DNA from: Isoetes taiwanensis
Lineage: Eukaryota > Streptophyta > Lycopodiopsida > Isoetales > Isoetaceae
Assembly: GCA_021234155.1 (NCBI GenBank)
Contig: JAJEKV010000049.1
Span: 9,026,036-9,090,035 of the forward strand
Length of the DNA stretch: 64,000 nt
Direction: 5' to 3'
Shown here: in pieces, positions 11,197 through 21,811 of the stretch
Numbering within the stretch: the stretch's first letter is position 1
Layout of the letters: each line of letters begins with the position of its first letter
The notes under the pieces: model-generated
What the model saw: only the letters and a program-made list of their open reading frames with translations
What the model was told of the DNA's origin: nothing
Database searches by the model: none
Program-made: the position numbers and the translations under genes

Positions 11197-14100
11197 TCAT
11201 CTGGCAAGTGAAATGCTGTGCTTGCCCCCTTCAGCTTGTGTTTTACTTTCTTGAATGGGCACAGATTCTGCAGGTACCAAAACATTCTTAGTGGGAAGCA
11301 GTTTATACTTATTGTGGCAGCCTGGGATTAGTTCATAATATTGTCCTTCAATGACACTAGTGCCAGTAGAGTATTCATTTCCATAGTCATCAATTGAATC
11401 TTCTTCCAATGCATGCTTTTCCCTGGTGCACATGAGAACATAGTATGAAACACCTTCCACATTGTCTGGTGCTGCAAAAGACACAAATACATCTGAAACA
11501 GCTACAGTGTCATCTAAACCAGCCTCGTCTTCTGCATACAAAACTTCCACATCATTTTCAGCTTCACCACGAGAGGCAATATGATCTGTGGGATCCAAAC
11601 TTTTTAGAGACCATTCTCCACAATGTTTAATGTTCTCACAATTCAACTAATTGAAGTTCATGCAAGCATCACAAAAGCACGAGAGGTGGTCTCGATAGCA
11701 ACTTTGTTGGATCTGGCTGGGTTTATAGTTGACACGTAATGTATCTGGCGAAAGTACCGGGTAAAGTCTTGCAATTGAATGCTTGTCGCCTGCTCACATC
11801 TGTTTTTCCAACCTCCCAAAACACCATTTCACAATCCATTCCTTGGCCCTTAAAACGCACATGCTATTTCGCAGACTTTGCACCGCATGCCATTTTGTTT
11901 TCTCTGCTTCGCTCTCAAGCCACAACTTTGCTATACCAAATTTCGCCATGTGTGCCTTTCCCATGGCCGGATCCAAAGAAATTCCATATCACTTTCGATT
12001 TTATTTTCAACATGGTATCTACGATTCTATACCATGCCCGTCGTGCATTTGAATTGAGATGCACAACCATCCGACCACACATAATGAAGGTTTATGTGTC
12101 TACCTCCATTATTCTTAAGCCACCCCAAATGTAATTTAAAACCATGTTGCACAAAATGAGTGTCATGCTTCCTGCCATCCAAAACATAGAAATGCACTGT
12201 TTTTTAAGTTTACCTTCTATTTTCATCATTGAAATATGGACTAAAATACTAATTTGATCGATTCCAATGCTCGGATTGCACTTCGTCCCTCGGTTTCAAT
12301 GTGTAGTTCTCTCAAAAGTCAACAAATGCACAACACACTATTATCCCGAGTTTCTCAACACATCTTTTAAACTGTTTGCTCTGCCAGTGTGCTATAAAGT
12401 TATGATCTGTAAACTTAGCAAGCTGAATTTTCATGTTCTTTAACAAAACAGATGCTGAGTCATTCTGATCAACTAATCTAAGCCTTCTGGATGTACCTTT
12501 TCTGGATGGCTCATTGACATATGCATATACTTGCCAGTCGACATTCTGAATTCCATCTTCCTCGTTTGGACAAATGTCTAATTTCTTCACTCCACATTCA
12601 TAACATTCACTTTTGATGCATTTTAGTTTATGCCATTCATCCGTCACATATTTCTCGCAAACTGTTGACCTCCACAAGATACTAACATTATCAAAAGTCT
12701 TCTTGTTTGCTTGACATACTCCATTGTTTTGCTGGCATGCACAGACACTGCAGCAGCAAGTGCAATTAACATGTAGGGATATCCTCATATCATTGAAGGC
12801 CTTTGTGTACAGATCTGCTTGCTCATGTTTGACATAGCAACATGTGTTTCTCTCCTTCAATTTCCTTATGCAATCAGGTTTCAGATACTCGAACTGTCGA
12901 AGGCGAATTTTGGTATCAGGGTTCTGATATACAAACTGTTGATAAAGCTCAGACTGCAATAACAAAAGCATTAAAGACCATGTTAGCAAAATGATGTCGG
13001 CAACCAGATGCCAAAAGAGTATTGAACTATACAATTGTACATTTAATGTATGTTCTATGTACATAAAATGTCCATCCAAGTTCCACTGATCTGTTACTGT
13101 ACATCTAATGTACATCAGTACATCTAATGTACAGCCAAACAGTTCTACTGATCTATTACTGTACATTCAATGTACATCCAATGTACATCTAGTGTACATC
13201 TAATGTACACCTAATGTACATCTAACGTACATCTAATTAATGCTACAATATTAGTACATCACATTAATGTTACAATACTAGTACATCAAATGTACATATG
13301 TATGATTTGTTTGGCTTCATTACCTGAAAGTACACTAAAATGTAAAATGATGTAATTTTGATATTCAAGTACATGTAAATGCAGCTGCATGGACATGTAA
13401 GTGTTAATGGAAACAATGTAAACAATGTAAAAATGTAAACAATGTAAAATGCAATACATTTCATGAAAACCATGTGTATTCATTAACAGGTCACTCGGAA
13501 CAGGACTAGAATGTACAGAAGAAAGTCATGAAAGAATTTTGGAAGAAAACATAATCTCCAAAACTGAATTGATTCAATTACAAGAGCAAACCTGTGAGAT
13601 ATCAAGGCATTGTATTGCTTGTGTTCTCCTCTTCATGACATCTCTAACCTTTGGTGAAACTTTGGTATTATCAAGCCAAAATTCACGAACCTGACATTTG
13701 ATTGAATCATCGATTCTATTTGATCTTGGCATCCTTCCTGCCAAAGCCCATACATTTGCTCCACTTAATGACATTATCTTCCTTCTTGCTGCAGCTTTGG
13801 ATAAATTTCTTGGCTGTATCTTTAGCAATTTTGAAGAAACATTCTTGTTTATATCTCCTTTTTTTCCAACAATCATTGATAACAGTGAATGTTTTGCAGC
13901 CAATTTATCTTTGCTATTAGCAGACTTTACTTCTTGAAGCCCATCTTTCAAGTTTCTGATCATTGATTTCATAACAATAACTTCGGAAGGATTTCCAATT
14001 GCAGGCTCGAAAAAAGAAAAAAGCCTGTCATCTTGCAACAAACGAGCACAAAAAACTAATCTTTGATCTGGACGAAGCGTTTGCCAGCAACTGAGGATGC

Positions 14101-14199
14101 AATCCACCGACCCTTTATTGGTTTTGTGGCATAACACTGGCCAATGTCGGCATACTTGCGCTTAGAACCATCACTTCCATTGGAATTCTCACCCTCCAT
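11197..14199 (-). pseudogene. Transposase of the 11.7-kb element (RNase H-like, D...SDGCASQFK...GSGHGKG)
   Basis: The start is ATG at 14199 (MEGENSNGSDGSKRKYADIG). After one frameshift near 14110 the frame runs to donor CAG|GTTTGC (13592), including RPDQRLVFCARLL and an Arg-rich block. The phase-0 intron 13591-12954 leads to exon SELYQQFVYQNPDTKIRLRQ with a Cys-rich zinc-binding-like block (VNCTCCCSVCACQ), then HWQSKQFKRCVEKL and FVDF-stop-ENYTLKPRDEVQSEHW (first acidic motif, 12314 region). Downstream, broken by stops and shifts, are WSDGCASQFK (second acidic motif, about 12040) and GSGHGKG (about 11965). The last 150 codons (11646-11197) are open and end in a tail (VAVSDVFVSFAAPDNVEGVSY) like a C-terminal BAH/chromo-type module. 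The motif set resembles an uncharacterised transposase family abundant in molluscs and cnidarians. Dead copy: at least two TAG, one TGA and several indels. Confidence 0.6.
12954..13591 (-). repeat. Transposase intron with tandem ATGTACATCTA-type repeats
   Basis: GT-AG intron of the transposase gene. From about 13027 to 13295 it is built largely of 11-13-bp units containing GTACAT (TAATGTACATCTAATGTACA and variants). At 13407-13450 there are four short AATGTAAAC-like repeats, and at about 13378 an ATGCAGCTGCAT palindrome. Confidence 0.7.
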
Positions 14200-14494
14200 G
14201 AACAGATTGAAATTGATTTGTATTTCTTGTAGATTCAATTGGCATGTGTTTGCTTCTGGAATTCGTTCGGTGTTCGTCCTGTGAAAGGGGGGAATTTCGG
14301 AAAGGGAGGGACGGATCCATTCGAATTGGTTCGGTGGTTCGGTGGTTAACCAAGAATTTCGGGGGCACTGTCAAGGATGATCTTGCAATCATTGCATACC
14401 TGACACAAAACGACAAACCATAGTATCTTGATGTACACCTAAAATGTACCCCAAAAAAGCATAAATTCGTCCTTCAATTCAGTACGATGTACGT

Positions 14495-14516
14495 ACACCC
14501 TTTCATGCTTTTACCC
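14495..14516 (-). repeat. Right terminal inverted repeat of the 11.7-kb element
   Basis: Ends CCCTTTCATGCTTTTACCC, the exact inverse of the left end, and is followed by the target duplication GCCT (14517-14520). Confidence 0.9.
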
Positions 14517-14520
14517 GCCT

Positions 14521-17265
14521 AATTTCTCAAGAACTGATCTCTTGGATAAGCATTGCCACATTCTTCATGCATGTGACCGAAGTAAATATGCAGAGGCCAT
14601 AATTGTCTTCAGTGATCCTCAGGATGCTGTTGACGATGATTTTTTAGGAGATTCAAAGGTGGGCCTCTGTGTGGGAAAGGTGCTTCCTGCACTAATTACA
14701 GAGGATCTCAAATGTCATGCTTGTGCAGAAAGGCCAGCAAAAAATGCACTTGTACAATGGAAACATAGCGATGTGATGCTGCAGGATGGAAGGACTGTCT
14801 CACAACATCTGCAAGCTCGAGAAGCTAAAGAAAATGAGGATATAGAGCTAGAATCATTTGAGGACAACATTCAAACGAAAAAGGAAGTATACTTACACAA
14901 ATATAATTCCAAGAGAGCCCAAGGGAAAGAGCAAAGAGGAAAGGCTATGCTCCACAAGTTCCATCAACAAGTTTATGAAGTCAAGCTGCTGCAAAAATAC
15001 TTGCAACAAGAAACTTACCAAGCATCAAGTACGTGAATTAAGAAAAGAATTTTTATCTCAACCATACAATGCAAGGGTTACGTATTTTTTTTTTGCGTCT
15101 TTGAGTGTGACTTACACAGGAGAAGGAGAGGACGGGATAGTGCTCAAGGGGATGGAATTCTGTCTGGCTGGGTGGCGCATGGCTTTAGGTATCAGTCAGT
15201 CAACATTTTACAATTGGAGAAATAGATTTGAAGCAGGTGGAAAGCTAGCTGAACATGGTAATACGGGCTCTAAGAAGCCTAGATCTGCTACATTGGCCAC
15301 CGAATGCATGCTAGACAGATTCATTCAAAAAGTATTCCCCATAGGAGCAAAAGAGGTAGAGATGATGTAAGAGAAAATGTACGCAAGCTTCCTTCCATTC
15401 TTAATAAGAAGCTTATACATAAAGAAGTTGGTGCAGTTGTTGAAGAGCTTACAGGAACAACTGTAGCCTTGAACTCTTTTTATAGTATATGGAAAAGAGA
15501 ATTTCCAGATGTTAGCATTGCAAAAAATACAACCTTCTCTGAATGCAACATCTGCGTTGTAATTAAGCAGAAGCTGGAAAAAATAAAAGATACAAGAGAG
15601 AGACGAAATCTTGCAATTCAACGTCAAGCTCATATGCTAGAGCAACGCTCTTGCAGAAGTCAATATTGGCATTGGAGAGCATTGTCACAGCGGTCTCCTG
15701 AAAATCATCTATGTATAATACATGATAAGATGGATCAGGTTAAGACTTTAGTACCTAGAAGTCATCATCTAGCAAAATCTGTATGGAGATGAAGAGCAGT
15801 TTGACAGGAGCTTTGACTCATGGGCATGGTGGTCATGCCTATGGTCATTTTTCACTTGATTTATGGAAAGATGATTCAAACCTCCACATTGGTTCACTTT
15901 CTAGGATATTGCATAACTTGGAATTGGTACAAGAGGACAAGATAGGTGACTTATGTGGAAGTAAGTCTGCAGATTGCAAATAGATGCAAGCAGTCAAGGA
16001 TATCAATCCTTTGAAGAACAAACTTGCTTCCATGGCAGAAGTATTGCCAAATACTTCAACTACAACGAATCCTGAGGTGTTCAACCCTCTTCCCCGAAAT
16101 CTCTATTTGCGACTTGATAATGCATCAGACCAAAACAAAAATAGGTATGTAATACTTATCTTATTTGACTTGGCTTAAGGTCTTTGATGAGATCCAAGTG
16201 GACTTTATGATGGCCGGCCATACCCATGATGATATTGATGCTTTATTTGGAAATTTTTCAACCTTGATGAGTTCATCGGATGCTTTGACACTACCAGAGC
16301 TATTTTACTTGTTCAGCAAGTGCAATGCAAAATCTCCAATTCCATACTTTATTGATGAAGTTCCAAATTCGAAGGCTTTTGTGAAGGGATTCATCCCTGA
16401 TAAGGGCCAACGCCTGGTTGGGCATACTGAACCGTTGCTTTTCAAATTTAAGATGGCAGGAGATTGGCATGTTCTGCAATACAAAATGCGTCCTACACAT
16501 AAAGAGTGGCTTCCAACAGATTCTCCAGGAGTTAGAATGTGGAAAGAGGATGAACATGGTCAGCCCAATGCTACCAAGTGGTGTGCCAAAAACTATTAGA
16601 CCAACATTGAAAGATCTTTCAGGGTTGAAGGATAGCATGAACAAATACATCTCCCTATGGAAGGACATATGTAAGAATCAAGAAACTAGCTTGTTTGCAA
16701 GGCAATACACGACAAGTGTTGAGTATTGGAGCCAACTTCTTATCTCTTTGGAGGATGTTACTCCAGAACGTCCTCAAAATGATGCATTTTGGCCACAAAC
16801 AAGACAAGCTCCTCTAGAACAAGTTGCATTTGTTCCATAGGTCGACGTATCTGCCTTGGTCACGTGACCTTTACCATCTTATTGTGGCCCTCAAATGGCC
16901 GTCCAGTGTTGCCTCTTGAAGAGTTTGATCCTCACGTACATGTGACAAAGGGTATGTTTGTTCTAGTCAGACCTGGAGATGACAACACTGCCATCTGGTT
17001 AGGATATGCAGAGGAGAATGCCGTTCTTGATCCAGAATCTACATATTTTAGCCATATTTATATATCGTGGTGGAAGCCTACTGGAGGGGACTACAAAGGC
17101 TGCTTAACTAAGCGTTGGCGGCCTAATCCTTCCGATCCTTCAAGGTATGAAAATTTAGATGCTATTCATTATGCTTGGGATGCCAATGGCAAGTGGCCGA
17201 AAACTGTCCAAATTCCGAAATATATTGTAGACATGTGGAAAGACATAGCACATTGTTCATCTTAA
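14521..17265 (+). pseudogene. 3' part of interrupted transposase-like gene: HTH, DUF7869-like DDE core, chromo-like tail
   Basis: Continues in phase from codon 2766-2768. Order: a DUF8039-like continuation (VGLCVGKVLPALIT) with CHAC; a Lys-rich linker; a helix-turn-helix (GISQSTFYNWRNRFEAGGK, about 15190-15240); SECNICVVIKQKLEKI; HDKMDQVKTLVPR (about 15720); HGHGGHAYGHFSLDLW; LRLDNASDQNKNRYV (about 16107); DFMMAGHTHDDIDALFGNF (about 16200). D, D and GHTHxDID are the acidic motifs of DUF7869-type DDE proteins. The end (IWLGYAEENAVLDPESTYF, SWWKP, KRWRP) resembles a chromo/BAH-like module and stops with TAA at 17265. At least four frameshifts (about 14990, 15350, 15780, 16160) plus a further shift near 16600-16840 and a TAG at 15981 show decay. 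The gene is itself probably transposon-borne. Confidence 0.62.
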
Positions 17266-17369
17266 TACATGAGATCTTGTACTTGTAATACATATCCTTC
17301 ATCTTAATACATAAGATCTTGTACATTACTATAATTTAGATCATATATAACTATTATGTGATTTTATCA

Positions 17370-17406
17370 ATCTCATAAGCGTCGCGCTCCGGAACCCAAA
17401 CAATAT
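17370..17406 (-). repeat. Remnant of a further copy of the small gene family
   Basis: CTCATAAGCGTCGCGCTCCG and the following AACCCAAACAATATGGA align with the end of the 17434-17724 gene (CTCATAGCTATTGCGCTCAAG, AGCCAAATAAGATGGA). It is only about 37 bases, so it is a tandem-duplication relic. Confidence 0.45.
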
Positions 17407-17433
17407 GGAGTTCAGAAGTGCTTATATGGTGAT

Positions 17434-17724
17434 TCACTCATCATCAACACCTACTGAGGTGATCCCATTTATCTCATAGCTATTGCGCTCAAGAAGCCAA
17501 ATAAGATGGATCATAACACGAGTTAGCCCGGGGCAACGAATCTCAGCACCATTTGCTTTGGATTGCAGGTAGGGATCAAGAAGAATACCCCTTATTTGGC
17601 AACTGACAAGATCATTGTAGCTCATTGAGCACTTGATCGCCTCGATGTGGTGCACAGGAGTAGGCGAATAATCTATGGGAGATGAATGACCTCTACCACC
17701 GAATGGAGCTGCTTTTATAGTCAA
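17434..17724 (-). CDS. Small unrecognised protein, 96 aa, family member 1
   Basis: Intact frame from ATG 17724 to TGA 17434. It starts MTIKAAPFGGRGHSS, continues KCSMSYNDLVSCQIRGILLD, and ends RVMIHLIWLLERNSYEI then SVGVDDE. It shares the whole frame, including the first 15 residues and the acidic end, with 17925-18215. Between the two copies the substitutions are spread through the middle while framework residues (LDPYLQSKANG, IHLIW) are kept. No signal peptide or membrane segment is evident. Family unknown. It lies directly downstream of the decayed transposase-like gene and on the opposite strand. Functional status unproven, but two intact full-length copies favour a real gene. Confidence 0.5.
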   Translation of the reverse strand: MTIKAAPFGGRGHSSPIDYSPTPVHHIEAIKCSMSYNDLVSCQIRGILLDPYLQSKANGAEIRCPGLTRVMIHLIWLLERNSYEINGITSVGVDDE

Positions 17725-17924
17725 GTAAAATTATTGATGTAAAGCATTGGTGTGCATTGTAGCGCCATTATTGAGCGTGTACAAGTATCATGTACACGTA
17801 CAAGTATGAAATATTTAATTACCCAGGTTACATCAAATAATATTCACTATGCTTATACATCCTTACATATTTCGGAAGTGCTTATATCATTATATCCTTA
17901 ACAGGTGCACAAATCATAACTGAT

Positions 17925-18215
17925 TCACTCATCATCAACACCTGCTGAGGTAATGGCATTCAGCTCATAGATCTCATTCTCAGGAAGCCAAATAAGATGG
18001 ATCACAACACGAGTTAGCCCGAGGCAACGAATCTCAGGACCATTAGCTTTGGATTGCAGATAGGGATCAAGTTTGACATCCTTTCTCACGCAATCACAAA
18101 GATCATTGTAGCTCATGGAGCACTTGATGGTTTGGATGTGCTCCGGACGAGGAGGCAAGTAGGCCATGGGAGATGAATGACCTCTACCACCGAATGGAGC
18201 TGCTTTTATAGTCAA
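17925..18215 (-). CDS. Small unrecognised protein, 96 aa, family member 2
   Basis: ATG 18215 to TGA 17925. Same start (MTIKAAPFGGRGHSSP) and same architecture as member 1: KCSMSYNDLCDCVRKDVKLD, LDPYLQSKANGPEIRC, RVVIHLIWLPENEIYELN, ending AGVDDE. The 5' flanks of members 1 and 2 are also alike (TATAGTCAAGTAAAATTATTGATGT, given in part as GTCAAGTAAAATTATTGATG), so the duplication includes the promoter side. Predicted cytosolic or nuclear; unknown role. Confidence 0.5.
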   Translation of the reverse strand: MTIKAAPFGGRGHSSPMAYLPPRPEHIQTIKCSMSYNDLCDCVRKDVKLDPYLQSKANGPEIRCLGLTRVVIHLIWLPENEIYELNAITSAGVDDE

Positions 18216-18358
18216 GTAAAATTATTGATGTGAATTATTGATGTCCACTGCAGCATAATTATTGGGTATATACAAGTACCATACAAGTATGTATATGATC
18301 CAATAATTTCTATGTATATACCATCAATAATTTTGGTGGGTATATACCATCAATAATT

Positions 18359-18663
18359 TTGGTGGGTATAAATATACATCAAATTGCCGAGTGCAGCAAC
18401 ATTGGCCTCCGTCTAGCTATGACGCATTCTGGTCCTGAACGTGATTCTATCACTTGCAAGATGAATCATGAGGACTTCAAATGGTGCCGCGAGCAAGATA
18501 TACTGCTTGAAGACTGGCTCACCACTGTTGCTTTCAAGCCTCGCCATTATCCTGATCCCTTCGATGTTATCATCCATCTTATATGAAATAGAGAGCATCA
18601 AATGTTCATGATCGAAAGGATCTCTGGAGCGCCTTCTGCTGGTTCTGATGATTCAGAAGAGTA
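18359..18663 (+). pseudogene. Small-family member 3, opposite orientation, one stop
   Basis: The frame reads SGPERDSITCKMNHEDFKWC, EDWLTTVAFKPRHYP, FDVIIHLI, then TGA (18584-18586), then NREHQMFMIERISGAPSAGS and DDSEE with TAA at 18661-18663. In the duplicate at 25178-25411 the same codon is TGG. It is homologous to members 1 and 2 (C-M-x3-D, LDxWL-like, IHLIW, SAG-DD-E) but lies in inverted orientation. Confidence 0.55.
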
Positions 18664-19197
18664 ATAGTAGAAGAATAATAGTACTTGTCATCTTATTGTA
18701 ATCTGGTTGTATTAGTATACAACAGGTATACATAACCTTTTGTAATACACATAACCATACTATAAGTATTGAGGTATACATAACCCTCCAAGGTATACTA
18801 TATAAAAATTATTCCAACTTGTCTTCAGAATTCCAAATTTAATGAAACTCTGCTTATAGAAGAAAATGTGCAAATCTCTGTAGTAAGTGAAGGATGAACC
18901 AGATTTTATATCAGAGATTCACATACCATTAGACCATAAATACCTCATTGAGCAAATTAGCGTTGCAATAGGCCCAAGGATAAAGTAGAAATGTTTTAAT
19001 ATGTTGGGGGCTGCTGCTTTGGGATAAGTAAAGAGAAAAAGGTTGGCATTATTTGTGGGCATACTGGAGCATGGTATACCGAATAACATGGGCACTTAAA
19101 ATGCAGTCCATTTTTTCAAAGAAGCAGCCACAGCTAATTAGTTAAGAAAAATGTGCGAGAAAGGGCAAAGGTGAAAAACAAGCAGAATGTGCTTAAG
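18426..19197 (+). repeat. Duplicated segment, copy 1 (matches 25175-25930)
   Basis: From CTGGTCCTGAACGTGATTC to CAGAATGTGCTTAAG the sequence matches 25175-25930 with few differences. After the LINE insertion the match resumes at 21537 (AACTAGCCCCTCAAAAGG), corresponding to 25954. No gene is seen in 18664-19197 beyond this duplication. Confidence 0.85.
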
Positions 19198-21524
19198 GAA
19201 GGAAGGAAGGAAGGAACTATATTTTAACGTCTGCGGAGGCCAAACTTGACCTATGAGACGGTACATGCAGTACACAAAGCAGATAAAACCACACCAAAAA
19301 GACAAATGCTACTATACAATGTGTCCCTACTACTGGGATGAAAAAACCCCCACATGCGAGGAAAAACCCTGGTAGTAGGCTCTCAGATCCCTTGTCCTAT
19401 AAGGGATTCTCTGACAGTAGAGACTTGCAAAATATAGGATGCGAGGCGTGCAACCATTGGCGATGCCATCAATTGATGCAGCAGTGCCGCAGAGCATCTA
19501 AGATCAGCATGTGTTGCTCGGATATGCGTATATGCCAGACACTCTTGCAGAGCATGGTGCTCATTCTCTACTGTCCGCATGTGGCAACACTGGCATATTC
19601 TCTCATGCCGAGGGATTCTCTGCCCTCCATTTGTAGTCCAACGACCTATTTCAATTCTGAGATGATGAGACCCCATCCTCACGGAGGCAATAGCTCTCCG
19701 TATCTTCATAGATATATGCGCTTTCAAGTACTGGTGTGGGCCATGTTCCAGTGTTGGATTAACTTGCGTGTGGTAGTGCTTTGTTTTAGGCTTTGCATGA
19801 GTGGCTGCATCCCACAAAGTGGTGGCAAAGCATTCATTCAGGTGTGCAGCCTGTCCTTGGGCATCAGGCATAGCCACAATCTGCTGGTAGTCTATAGTCC
19901 ACGTTGCGAACCACCCCTGACAGTGCTCCTGCCATACCCTCTTCAGTCGTTGTGGCTCTTGTGTCAATAACAAAGCCATCGGGGGAAGACGTTGTTCATC
20001 CATGCTGGTGACCTTGTGGAAATATGCAAGATGTCTGCACATAGCGGAATGTTGCAGGGGCCAGAACCCAGTCTCATATAGCAAAATATGATAAGGCACC
20101 ATGTCCTTGATACCTAGGCTGTATGTTAAGAAGGCCTTTTGCACCCTCTCTAGGTTATCCCAGGTATTCTTGCTAATTGCTGGACCCCAGACCTCTACCC
20201 CATACAACAATACTGGTTCAACGAGTGCTCTGAACAGGTGTGCTCTACGTGCCCAGTCACATAGGTCTATTCTGTAGCAGCTATTCTGCATAGCATACAT
20301 GGCTTTCCATCCCGCGCTGACCCGTCTTTCCACACAGTCATCCCATAACATGCTAGCGCAAAAGTCGATTCCCAAATACTTGAAGGTCCTTACAACATCC
20401 ACCTTCTGTCCTCTGTAATAGAGATCTGGGATATCATGCTGCGAAGAGAGGACTGCCAGGAGCTTAGTTTTCTACAGGTTCACCGTCATTCCTGTTGTGT
20501 CACAAAACCCACTAAGAGCGTCCAAATGCTGCCGCATGCTCCTGGCTGTATGCGATAGCAAGTCTACATCGTCTGCATAGAGCAATTGCCTTATACTGTA
20601 TGCCTCTGGTAGCTGTGGGCCACAGCCCCCATGTTCTTACATCCAGGTCTCCAACTTGTCAATGTAGAGACCAAAGAGCGTTGGAATAACGGACATCCCT
20701 GTTTAACCCCTATGGTGCTAGCAACTCGCTGATCTGATGCAGGCAATGCAACATATATCCCATCATAGAGTCTATAGATGACATTTTGTAAGTCCTGTGG
20801 GGCATGCAGCGCCTGCAAATGCTACCACAATAGGTCCCGAGGGACCGTATCATATGCCATCTTGAAATCTACGAAAACAAAGAAGATACAGTCACGCCAG
20901 CGATTAAGAAAATACCTTCCATAAGGATTCCCGAGAGTGAATATATGGTCGATTGGGAGTGGGCGGGGCTAAACCTCGCCTCGCCAATCACCGCGCTCCG
21001 ACTTCCTCCAAACACCGAAGTTAACTTCTCCTCCACCACACTAAAAGCTTTATGCGAGTAATGGCTCACCATGATCATGCGGTAGTTCAAAATCATCCCT
21101 ATTACTTGCCTTATGAATTGGAGTGATCTTGCTAACCATCCACTCCCGCGGGAGGCCCTCCCTTATGGCCTGGTTAATGATCACTGTCAGAGGCCCTAGC
21201 AAAGCTGGTCCACCCCATTTCAATAACTCGGCTTGAAGTCCCTGCAAGTCCTTTCGCTTTGCCATTAGCCGTGTCTAAGGCCCGTTGGATGTCTTCCTCC
21301 GTGAGCTGCAAAGATTTCTCCTACTTGATCCGAACTCCAAAGCCACGCTCTCCCGGGGATCATACAACTCCTCCAAGCGATGCATCCACTGGTCTATGGT
21401 AATATTGTCGGGTGGTTGATGCCTCTTGTACAACACCCTACGCCAGAAGGCTTTCGGCTCGGTCATCAACAAATCAAACATGTGCTACTGATGGTCTGCA
21501 ATGTACGCATGCTTTTTGGATTTC
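19198..21524 (-). mobile_element. 5'-truncated LINE with (TTCC)n 3' tail
   Basis: The insertion interrupts the duplicated segment between 19197 and about 21530; the paralogous site near 25930 lacks it. On the minus strand the order is: RT N-terminal part (GPLTVIINQAIREGLPREW, SKITPIHKASNRDDF), NYRMIMV, GVKQGCPLF, then a 339-codon intact frame, a short 3' UTR and GACGTTAAAATATAG followed by TTCC repeats. The RT part has several frameshifts. The element lacks the endonuclease, so it is 5' truncated. Confidence 0.8.
19383..20402 (-). CDS. LINE reverse transcriptase C-terminal region, 339 aa
   Basis: Intact frame from 20402 to TGA 19383. FKYLGIDFCASMLWDD is the post-catalytic KYLG block of LINE reverse transcriptases, and LFRALVEPVLLYGVEVWGP is the typical thumb-adjacent segment. 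The end carries a Cys/His knuckle (CQCCHMRTVENEHHALQEC). The catalytic palm upstream lies in broken frames (GVKQGCPL at about 20690). Part of a dead LINE; the protein would be an RT fragment without catalysis. Confidence 0.75.
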   Translation of the reverse strand: MDVVRTFKYLGIDFCASMLWDDCVERRVSAGWKAMYAMQNSCYRIDLCDWARRAHLFRALVEPVLLYGVEVWGPAISKNTWDNLERVQKAFLTYSLGIKDMVPYHILLYETGFWPLQHSAMCRHLAYFHKVTSMDEQRLPPMALLLTQEPQRLKRVWQEHCQGWFATWTIDYQQIVAMPDAQGQAAHLNECFATTLWDAATHAKPKTKHYHTQVNPTLEHGPHQYLKAHISMKIRRAIASVRMGSHHLRIEIGRWTTNGGQRIPRHERICQCCHMRTVENEHHALQECLAYTHIRATHADLRCSAALLHQLMASPMVARLASYILQVSTVRESLIGQGI

Positions 21525-21536
21525 AAGAGCGGTCAT

Positions 21537-21811
21537 AACTAGCCCCTCAAAAGGTCCTCGGAGTAATCTTGGGAACGATTGTACAGTAGTTTTATCAGAG
21601 AACATCAGGTGCTTCTTGTGCTGAAGACAATTATATTCTTGAGGCCACTGCAGAAGAGGGTAAGTTGAGATATACAGAAACTTCTGACATAGAGGTCTGC
21701 AAGGGAGAGTCCACTGTGGCATAGCTGAAAGTGCAAAAGAAAAGGTTGAAGAGGAGTTTCAGGTGGAGATTAAGCTTGCCCATTAAAAAAAATTGCCTAA
21801 ATTCTACTGAT
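21537..21811 (+). repeat. Duplicated segment, copy 1 continued (matches 25954-26219)
   Basis: AACTAGCCCCTCAAAAGGTC to AAATTCTACT matches 25954-26219. In copy 2 this segment is cut at CTACT by an LTR. Confidence 0.85.

Larger units (their letters stand above)
2769..14516. mobile_element. 11.7-kb TIR DNA transposon with 4-bp TSD (GCCT)
   Basis: Both ends carry the same inverted repeat (about 22 bp, beginning GGGTAAAAGCATGAAAGGG), at 2769-2790 and 14495-14516. GCCT directly flanks the element on both sides (2765-2768 and 14517-14520). Removing the element and one GCCT makes the frame ending CCG CCT continue as AAT TTC TCA without a shift, which independently confirms both boundaries. Inside are a plus-strand spliced acidic/basic gene (3025-9255), a plus-strand FCP1-like gene (9470-10796) and a minus-strand transposase (14199 to 11197), with GTACAT-rich spacers. 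All genes carry stops or frameshifts, so this copy is probably inactive. The TIR matches three MITEs in this window. I could not place it in a named superfamily; 4-bp duplications occur in several. Confidence 0.88.

Noticed and set aside
13286-13483. Two overlapping minus-strand frames of 65-67 codons
   Set aside because: They lie in the transposase intron and are made of ATGTAAAC-type repeats.
5314-16000. Nuclear genetic code with UAG as Gln
   Set aside because: The families present point to a land plant with the standard code, TGA stops also occur inside decayed frames, and long copia and LINE frames use CAG/CAA for Gln; decay explains the data better.
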